Source: Tetrapyrgos nigripes (lineage: Eukaryota > Basidiomycota > Agaricomycetes > Agaricales > Campanellaceae). Taken from it: a stretch of 64,000 bases of DNA. The stretch's first letter is position 1, and every line of letters starts with the position of its first letter. This document shows positions 56,307 to 64,000 of this stretch, piece by piece. The notes under the pieces are model-generated. The model had not been told where the DNA came from. It searched no databases and saw only the letters and a program-made list of their open reading frames with translations. The stretch is from assembly GCA_013368315.1 (NCBI GenBank), contig JAACJM010000012.1, positions 868,001-932,000 on the forward strand, in the 5' to 3' direction. Both the position numbers and the translations under genes were made by a program.

Positions 56307-58278
56307 ATGACGACGGCGGCTGGTCCTCGCCCTCTACGTCTCGCAAACTCGTCCGAACCACCGTCCACGCCGTCCACGCCGTCATCTCCATTCACGCCAA
56401 CTTCACGAGTGGGTTTCGCTTCCCGAACGCCTAATCCCCGCAGACAGTCTTCAATCAGCTATATTCCTTCCCTTCGTGACGGTGAACCAACTTCACCCGC
56501 TCTCTTTAATCCTCGTCATGCCAGCGTTCATGTCTCGCCAAAGTCTCCAGATCCACCTATTCTTTCTTCACCAAAACCTCTGAATCGTAGCCTCTCTGTC
56601 GGCTCACGGAGAAGTGTAGACGGTATTCCTACCAGAACCTTTGCTACTCCAACAACACCCGTCTCTGAGCGTGGTACCAATGGTAGTAGGTTCAATTCGA
56701 AAAGGATAAGCACAGGTTCTATGCTAGAGCCAACAGTAGAGGAGAGAGAACGAGGTCCCCTAACGCTAGTTGAGAAGTATGTTTGCCGTAACAATTTCCA
56801 CTTTGCATGTATCTGACAATTGTTTTAGGCACGCCGATCTTTTGCATTTCATTGCTCAGAAAGAGTCAAAATGCCTCGAGCTGAGGACTCAATTGGCAGC
56901 ACATGAAGCAGAACTATTAGAATGTCAGGATATCAGTCAGTCTGTCAGACAAATGCTAACCGTGCTTGTACAGTGAAGAAGAAATGGGAGCGCATCGTGT
57001 CTCGAGGATTAGAAAGGTCGCAATCCCAGACTCCCGCTTCGTCTGTTCCGCCTGAGTCACAATCATCAGCCTCTCCACTATCCCTCAATTCGCCCCCTTC
57101 CAATTCCATTCCGAAGTCTACTACTGGCCAACCATTGTCAAACGTGTATTCACCAGCGTCTCTCTCGTACCTAGAGAACCTCAGCACTCAAGCACAAGGT
57201 GTGGGAGGTGCCAGTATGCTGGAAGCTCTGGGTGTTGGTGGAATGAAAGGCATACGAGATAGTGTGCAGCAAGGAGTAGAGCGTATTCTTGGAGTTGTGG
57301 CTGGAAGTGAACCCATTTCTTCACAATCTTCCTCGGTCAAACCCAAATCTTCCACCCACAACTCGTCCCAGAGTACATCTTCCGTGGCGACCGCCAGCTC
57401 AAGCACTAGCTTCTTCAGTGCGAGCAGTGATGCTGGTGCGAGGCTGTCATATTCTTCTCAGTCTTCCGTTGACGTGATACCGGAAGAAGGCCAAAATGAT
57501 GCCAAGCGCAAGCGTAGGCCCGCAGGCCTTAGTGCCTTCACCGACACTGGAGCTACCCCTCTAACTTCCCCAACCTCGGAGTTTGGGTTCGATTTTGAGA
57601 ATCCCAGTATGGTTTCCAACAGCACCTCTGTGTCACGTAGCAACAGCACACGGTCTAGGAGAAGAAAGAAGACTTCCTCAGTGGACCAGTCTGAAGAAAA
57701 CTCGTCTCCCGAAGAGAACAGCAAAGGTCATCCGAAACCGGATTCTATATCTATGTCTCTGTTAGATTGGTCATCTGTGGAGGACTCCTCTGCTCTGCGA
57801 GAAGCCAAGCAAATGAACAACTACGCGAAGAGGATATCTCTGCCGCCTCTGGATGGCTCTGGTATGTCTTCTTGGGTTGGAAATATGGTTGGCAAGACAT
57901 GGGAGGAAAAGTGAGTGTATGACTCTTCTGTATCATCTGCACCGGTTTTACTGTTCGTCCTCTAGGATAAACAAGAACCAAAAACGAGCATCAGTAATCC
58001 TTTCGGACGTCTCGCATACGATCTCTCAACTTGTCTCTCCTGCTCAGCCCACTCCAACAACATCACATACAAGGCGAGAGCCTTCTCTACTTGACGACGA
58101 CCTTCCAGATTCGGAGAACGGAGATGCATTGCGTTCAGTGCCACTCTTGAAACCTTCTACCCCCACTCCCTCGACTCCATTACAGTTAGAAACTCCGAAG
58201 AAAACCACGTCGACTTCTTCCAAGCCACTTCCGTCAAACCAACGGCAGGATGACGACGAAGATGAGTGGAACTGGTGA
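56307..58278 (+). CDS. Ser/Thr/Pro-rich protein, DUF4048-like, acidic -DEWNW end
   Basis: Function unknown. The first 150 residues are disordered and rich in Ser/Thr/Pro (SSEPPSTPSTPSSPFTPTS, LNRSLSVGSRRSVDG). A short coiled-coil core is formed by joining exons 2 and 3: HADLLHFIAQKESKCLELRT, QLAAHEAELLE, then KKKWERIVSRGLERS. Conserved later blocks are SMLEALGVGGMKGIRDSVQQ with RILGVVAG, SSWVGNMVGKTWEEK and KNQKRASVILSDVSHTISQL, and the protein ends DDDEDEWNW. The long Ser-rich interval 57300-57760 is likely disordered. About 560 residues, four introns. I recall this pattern as the fungal DUF4048 family; the number is from memory. A C-terminal acidic-WNW suggests a membrane-trafficking or kinase-adaptor role, as inference only. 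Confidence 0.68.
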
Positions 58279-58738
58279 TTCATTACTTCTTGATCCCTTC
58301 TGGCGACGAGTGTCTCAGTACTCATCGTCCTGGTTTTTGTGATTATTTCATATATATCCGCTTACGACCTATACGACCACCGCATATGCATAAGTAACAT
58401 TCAAAGACATCCTCAATCGTTACGATACATTTCTTCTTTTGCACTACATACATGTTAGCCACTTCTCGGACTCACATTCGAATCTTTTGCTTCATTTGGC
58501 TGTCCACAATCATTTCTTGCAAGTATCATTCTTTATAGGCTTATAGTAGAGTACATTCTGTGGCTCCGTATAATATCCTGACGTGCTTAACCGCACACAC
58601 GATATTTGAGCCTCTAGGGGATATTTCCTACTGTGGACACTCTTTTCTCACGTACGCGACGCGTCACCCTCACTCAGCTGCTTTCCAGCGTCAACTTGTC
58701 TTCCTTTCACCTCACCTGCATACTCCTCTTCGCTCACC
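58279..58738. other. Intergenic region, RPN3 promoter
   Basis: AT-rich with CATA and TATATA runs (about 58350). No exon supported. I looked for a proteasome-associated GGTGGCAAA element and did not find one. Confidence 0.45.
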
Positions 58739-60569
58739 ATGACCGACGTCGAAATGAAAGACAAGAAAGAGGAGGACAAGAAGAAGACTGAAGAAACCAA
58801 GGACGAGAAAGACAAGGAGGAAGTAAAGAGAGAGCCTCCGACGCCTGTTGCAGAAATCAAGGCAAACGTCGGACACATCGAGCGAGCAGTGTCGACTATT
58901 GAACCCCGATTCACACTTCGTGTGTTGAGGACACTTAATACTTTGCGAAAGAGGATAGATGATGCTGTTTTGAGGGAGGCTATCGAGGAGGTTTTCCCTA
59001 AAGGTGGGTAAATCAATAATTTCTGAGTGCGCATCTTTTGGATGTCATGTAACTCCTCTGTGCTCGAATGATTTTGTGGACTATGTATTGACTTCATTGG
59101 CTCCATTGCAGACTCCCAAAACAAAACCTCTCTCTTAGGCTGGCTTGGCCCTGCGCCTCCTTCATCAACCCAAGCTATGGACGTCGATACCTCTGCATCT
59201 ACTCCTGCTACCAAAGGGTCTACACCTACCAGCGAACCTGTTCCAGAAGCCGATGTCTACTTCCGTCTCTTGATACTTCACCACCTACTCAAGCAAACCA
59301 ACAGCGGTGCCGACAAGGACAAGCTATCCAAAGCCAGAGAACTCGCGCAGGAGACTGTACAGAAGATGCATGCCCTCAACCGGAGGAGTATGGATCCTAT
59401 TGCAGCCAAGTTTTGGTTCGCAGTTGAGAGGACGTATGAGCTTAGTGGAGATTTGGCTGAGGCTAGACCGTAAGTACATGTCTTCCAGCAATGGGCAGTT
59501 CCTCACATTCCCTCTCATTTTATCAGAATGTTCCTATCTGCTCAACGCACCGCAGCCCTCCGTCACGACGACGACACCCAAGCTTCCCTCATCAACCGTC
59601 TCCTCCGTTCCTACCTCGCTTACAGTCTCTACGACCAAGCTGACAAACTCGTCTCCAAAACCACTTTCCCCGCGTCTGCGGGTAATCCCCAACTGGCTAG
59701 ATACCACTACTATATAGGCCGAATCAAAGCTGTCCAGCTCAACTACAGTGACGCGCATACGAATCTTCAGCAATCGATTCGACGTGCTCCACCCGCAAAA
59801 GTTGCACCTGGGTTCTATCAAGCTGTACACAAGCTTTTCGTGGTGGTTGAGCTCCTGATGGGTGATATTCCGGATAGAAGTATCTTTAGACATCCGGTTT
59901 TGGAAAAGGCTCTTCTTGGGTATTTTGAGATTGTGAAAGGTGAATTCTTTTCTTGATTAGACTCTGACTATGTACTAACCACACTGAAATGCTAGCCGTC
60001 CGTACTGGCTCCCTCTCCCAATTCCAACAAACCCTCTCCAAACACGCTGCTCTCTTCCAAGCCGACAAAACCCATACCCTCATCACCCGTCTCCGCCAAA
60101 ACGTTATCAAAACCGGCATTCGTCGTCTCTCACTTGCCTACTCTCTGATCTCCCTCAAAGACATCTGTGTCAAACTCCATCTCGATTCTGAAGAAGACGC
60201 AGAGTATATCGTGGGTAAAGCCATTCGTGACGGTGTCATTGAAGGCAAATTGGTGCACGAGAAGGGATGGATGGAGTGTAGTGGTGCAGGAGGAACGAAG
60301 AGAGGGTATGGGCCTGAAGTTGCTGATGTGTTTGGGAGGAGGATTGGGTATTGTTTGGAATTGCATAATGAGAGTGTTAAGGTGGGTGTATCCTCTGAGC
60401 TCAAGAGGACATGTTCACTGACTTTGGTTGACAGGCTATGCGTTACCCTCTTAATGCTCATCGAAAAGAACTCGCTGATGCTGCTGGAGCGAGGGAGAGA
60501 GAAAAGGAGTTGGTCAAAGAAATTCAAGAAGGGGATCTGGATGACGAAGATATCGGTGGTGACTTTTAA
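58739..60569 (+). CDS. RPN3: 26S proteasome regulatory subunit RPN3 (PSMD3)
   Basis: Predicted lid subunit of the 19S regulatory particle. The N-terminus is very charged (DKKEEDKKKTEETKDEKDKE), then IKANVGHIERAVSTIEPRFT, LRVLRTLNTLRKRID. Next: LLGWLGPAPP, FRLLILHHLLKQTN, LNRRSMDPIAAKFWFAVERT, MFLSAQRTAALRHDDDTQAS, LINRLLRSYLAYSLYDQADK, YYIGRIKAVQLNYSDAHTNL, LLMGDIPDRSIFRHPVLEKA, then the PCI domain VRTGSLSQFQQTLSKHAALF, HTLITRLRQNVIKTGIRRLS, AYSLISLKDICVKL, AEYIVGKAIRDGVIEGKL. The last exon begins AMRYPLNAHRKELADAAG and ends DLDDEDIGGDF. About 480 residues with four or five introns, as in yeast Rpn3. Well supported throughout. Confidence 0.95.
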
Positions 60570-60688
60570 CGGCTACACTTCTTCGAGATTGTATGACAGC
60601 ACCTTCAAATAATCATTTCTTTCCTCTCGTGAGCCTATCATGAGCCTCCCATAATAAATGTATTTTGATCCAGTACAAAGAGCAGCTT

Positions 60689-61976
60689 TCATACTCTAAC
60701 AAGGAAGAACATGTACACAATCTGGCACATAGCTTCAAGGAAGAGAAAAGTAATACGACGTCTACGAAGAGCAGGGCTGACAGTAGCTGTTGAACTCGAG
60801 TTCAATGCCGCAGAATCAGGGAGAACCAGTGACCGAAGGGATCGCAATAGGAATAAGGCGTTGGCAAAGAAGAAATAGAAGAATATCACGTAGTATAGAG
60901 CTCCGGAGAAGTAGAGATAGGAAGCTAGCACTGTCAAGATTACGCTGTGAGGCAACAAAAAAAAAAACATGAGGACAGCATGAGGTTTGGTGAAGTAGAC
61001 GCCACGTACCCGACAAATTTGTACCCCGAGTATGCGATTATGTCGAGAGCTTGGCTACTGCTTTGCACGTTAAGGAGATAGCAGCCAACGTAGACAAAGA
61101 GGAAGTCCACTATGATGACCGCGAGCGCAAAAGACGCCGTTTGACCCAAAATCTGAGTGCAGCATAAGAACCGCAGTTCGGAAAACAGTAAATCCCACTC
61201 GCCTTTGGATTCGCGTTTATGAAGCCGGCAATCAGGATATATGTTACAAAAGCCATCACTAGAACACGATGAGTGGCTGCTCAAACCATCTTTTCAAAAC
61301 ACGCACTAGGTATGTAGAGGTCGGGGCTATTTATATCCTCTCTCGGAGACTGATATTCAACCTGGCCTTGTTCGACCCTACGAACACGGCGTGACCACGA
61401 CTTGTGCGTCCAAGGGAAGACTACAAGCGTCAACTTGTTAATAACATAAGAATTTGACACGTTGAAGTGGTGCTTGACTCTTGAGAACGGGATGAAACCA
61501 CCAAACTAAGGCGAGTTAATCACAGACATGAGCGTGAAGACGAGGACGACATACATTTTTTTGAACGTATTCCTGACCGGCAGCTACCGCACTTGACCCA
61601 AGTTGCATACCAAATTGTGCGGTTGCGTCGTTGACGCCCCAAGCAGCAAAAGTGGGTTGAGGGACAAAGGATTGCTGTGGATGTTGTTGAGGAGGCGGAG
61701 GTGCGTTATGCTGGTTATGTTGGAAAGGCGAGGTCATAGGATAAGCAGGGACATGCTGGGACGGGTACAATTGAGGTTGGTGGTGCTGTGAGGGTGCAGA
61801 GCCTGCAGGACCTGGAGAAGAGGAGAAGCGTTGGTATCCATCAGGTGAAGACGGTGTGGACGGAGGTTCCTGCAATACTGTTGAGCCAAGTGCATATACA
61901 GATGCTAGAACTGACTGACTGGAAGTGACACGGGATGAGTAGGAACAGGGTGTCTTAGGGGAACATGAGAAGCCAT
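60689..61976 (-). CDS. YIF1: YIF1 family protein (ER-Golgi trafficking)
   Basis: Predicted multi-pass membrane partner of Yip1 in COPII vesicles. Exon 1: MASHVPLRHPVPTHPVSLP. Exon 2: Pro/Gln/Ser-rich cytosolic part (YPSQHVPAYPMTSP), then FAAWGVNDATAQFGMQLGSS and AVAAGQEYVQKN. Exon 3: FGGFIPFSRVKHHFNVSNSY and VINKLTLVVFPWTHKSW, then DINSPDLYIP. Later exons: VMAFVTYILIAGFIN, ILGQTASFALAVIIVDFLFV, YVGCYLLNV, DIIAYSGYKFVG, VILTVLASYLYFSGALYYVI, FFYFFFANALFLLRSLRSLV, FLFLEAMCQIVYMFF. Five hydrophobic segments fit the family. About 330 residues. Five or six introns. The stop at 60689 follows FFLVRV. Confidence 0.93.
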
Positions 61977-62144
61977 AAGGAATTTGAAGGAATTATTAGA
62001 ACACGTCCGAGTACTTTTGAGAAATCAAGGTGGACGTGTAAACCCTAACCACAACAAGCGTTACTTCTTCTGCCAGCGAATACTTACCTAATGGCGTATG
62101 CCATAAAAAAGTAAGGCGTTCAAGAATTTCTTTCTTCAACCACC

Positions 62145-63763
62145 ATGCCTGGTCCAGTCAAGGTGACGGAGTACCCAGCCATTAAGAACGCCCCTCTTGT
62201 AGGATTGGCGGAAGGCAATGGCACCTTCAGCAACTACCACCTGGCTGCTCTCGTTCTTTTCGTCCCATGGCTGCTCAAACGCGTCCTTCCCATCGTCAAG
62301 TACGGTGGTTTCAAGACGTATCTTTTCCTCCTCGTTATTACCGGCATCCCCACTACCGTTGCCTATTGGACTATTATGAGCCGCATTGGTCAGCGCAAGA
62401 ACGAAAAGGTCCAATTACCTGGCAAGAACATTGAGGAGTACATCACCATCAAAGACTCCGAGCTCAAGCAGCTCTACCATGGCAAGGAGAAGATTCCTAT
62501 GCAGGTCTTCCATGATGCGTTCTTTGACGGAAAGATTGACTTCAATGGTACGTGTTTTCTACGAGAACGACGCGTATCGGACCACTTACGCGCTTTCTTT
62601 CAGGCGACATTCTGGAGATTATGGAACAACTTCATGATTGGGCTAAGTTCACCATGACCATGGAACTTTTCAAATACGTCTTCACCGTTCTCATTCCCGA
62701 CGTGATCACCCACTCTCGCTCTCAGGACGAGGATCAAGTTCGTGACCACTACGACCGTGGCAACGACTTTTACTCCTGGTTCCTTGGTCCCCGTATGATC
62801 TACACCTCCGGTGTCATCCTCCGCCCCAACGAGAAGAATCCCTTGAACAACTCCAAGACAACAAACTTGCCGTTGTTTGCTCCAAACTCGAGTTACAGCC
62901 AGAGGACAGGGTTCTCGATATCGGTTGTGGATGGGGTACCCTCGTCACCTACGCAGCGAAGAACTATGGATGCGACGCGACTGGTGTCACTCTTGCGCGT
63001 AACCAAGCAATGTTTGGAAACGAGCGTATCAAGGAGAATGGTGTAGACGAGAGCAAGGCCAGGATTCTCTGCAAGGATTTCAGGGATATTGTCGAGGAAC
63101 AGCCCAAGGGTACTTATACCAAGATTGTTGCTCTCGAGATGGCGGAACATGTTGGGATCAGGAGGTACCAGACGTTCTTAAGACAGGTCTATGATTTGCT
63201 CGACGACGATGGTCTTTTCGTCCTCCAAGTCGCTGGGTTCAGAGAGTGCTGGCAATACGAGGATCTCATTTGGGGTTTGTTCATGAACAAGTACATTTTC
63301 CCTGGTGCAGATGCTAGCTGCTCGCTTGGTTGGGTCATTTCTCAGGTATGTTGTCTTTCTCTTCTCCCTTCGACAAAAGACAGTAGCTAACGGGTGACTC
63401 TTCAAACAGCTTCAAAGCGCCAACTTTGAAGTCAAGAATATCGACGTTCTCGGCGTTCACTACTCTGCTACCCTCCACAGGTGGTATGAGAACTGGGTGT
63501 CTAACAAGGACAAGATCGTCGCCAAGTACGGTGATAGGTGGTACAGGCTTTGGGCATTCTTCCTTGCTTGGAGTACTATTATCAGCCGGTGCGTAATTCA
63601 TTTGGTTTTTACTGGTTTGCTCTGACATGAACCCTTCTATAGACAAGGAAGCTGCTCCGTCTTCCAAATCACTCTCCACAAGAACTTGAACGCTTTCCAC
63701 CGTGTAAAGGGCATCGAGAGTCATTCTTCTATTCATGTCAAGTTGGACAAGGAGCCTCAGTGA
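62145..63763 (+). pseudogene. Sphingolipid C9-methyltransferase with a one-base frameshift
   Basis: Predicted ER enzyme that methylates C9 of the sphingoid base of glucosylceramide with SAM; a fungal hallmark. N-terminal helix pair: NYHLAALVLFVPWLLKRVLP and TYLFLLVITGIPTTVAYW. Then IPMQVFHDAFFDGKIDFNGD (first intron), ILEIMEQLHDWAKFTMTMEL, DHYDRGNDFYSWFLGPRMIY, TSGVILRPNEK. At about 62837 the frame shifts by one base; downstream the conserved SLEQLQDNKLAVVCSKLELQ, VLDIGCGWGTLVTYAAKNYG (SAM motif I), LEMAEHVGIRRY, LFVLQVAGFRECWQYEDLIW, FFLAWSTIISRQGSC resume to a stop at 63763. About 500 residues otherwise. No intron can bridge it without deleting conserved motif residues. It is either a recent null allele or a sequence error. 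Confidence 0.9.
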
Positions 63764-64000
63764 GATTTAACCATTCTTCTATCCTTACTTTCAAATTCTG
63801 ACTGCACCTGTCATCTAGACTCGTCGTTTAAGAACTTCTTGTTTCCTTCTTTGACTTGAGAACAAGAACGACCTAGACGGCAGACCACTCACCAAAATTA
63901 AACTACTTTTTACGTTAACCATTGTCGACAAAGTACTTACTAGTACTCACGTGCACTTACTCACTTAGCTTAGATGTTTTGATACCTGCGATGATGATGA

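Overview
This window looks like nuclear DNA of a basidiomycete fungus, most likely an Agaricomycete. Almost every gene is split by many GT-AG introns of about 45-70 bases. Coding density is high on both strands and intergenic gaps are short. The gene set is typical: fungal Zn(II)2Cys6 factor, CsbD-like stress proteins, sphingolipid C9-methyltransferase, fungal EF-hand MscS channel, SnoaL/dienelactone-hydrolase fusion. Exon joins were made by eye from splice consensus, reading frame and family conservation, so outer gene limits are firmer than individual splice sites. Family names come from recognition, not from database searches.

Layout, left half. Position 0.3-5.5 kb: ROK1-type helicase (-), mitochondrial ribosomal protein uL24m (+) and an ENT nucleoside transporter (+). 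5.9-10.1 kb: a DUF6741-like small protein with a clear TATA box (-), an NTF2/SnoaL-like protein (+) and a HIT-finger protein (-). 10.8-19.5 kb: a zinc alcohol/polyol dehydrogenase broken by an in-frame stop, a large Zn2Cys6 transcription factor, a remnant resembling an FAD oxidoreductase, a small Ser/Pro-rich protein and an alpha/beta hydrolase without the expected catalytic His. 21.1-24.4 kb: EF-hand MscS channel (-). 24.4-27.7 kb: the least gene-like part, with two inverted-repeat elements, a small orphan gene, a stem-loop array and an intron-bearing tRNA-Lys(CUU). 27.7-34.5 kb: a VAMP7-like R-SNARE, a DLH-SnoaL fusion, an FAD monooxygenase, Tma22/DENR and a CsbD-like protein.

Layout, right half. 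35.2-45.8 kb: a Vps3/Vps39-like tether without its beta-propeller, head-to-head with a TBC1D20/Gyp8-like RabGAP; a second CsbD-like gene; an LYR-motif protein head-to-head with NSUN2/Trm4. 46.0-54.1 kb: PAT1 (Q-rich), MSH2 and an intron-bearing tRNA-Val(CAC). 54.1-64 kb: secreted BNR-repeat protein, DUF4048-like protein, proteasome subunit RPN3, YIF1 and a sphingolipid C9-methyltransferase with a one-base frameshift.

Most genes are unrelated housekeeping genes: translation and RNA decay (ROK1, uL24m, HIT finger, DENR, NSUN2, PAT1), trafficking (VAMP7, Vps39-like, TBC1D20-like, YIF1), DNA repair (MSH2) and proteolysis (RPN3). I see no coherent new multi-gene system. The signals most worth a second look are the stem-loop array beside tRNA-Lys, the two inverted-repeat elements, the two clearly broken enzyme genes, the tether gene without its N-terminal domain, and the element shared upstream of the two CsbD-like genes.
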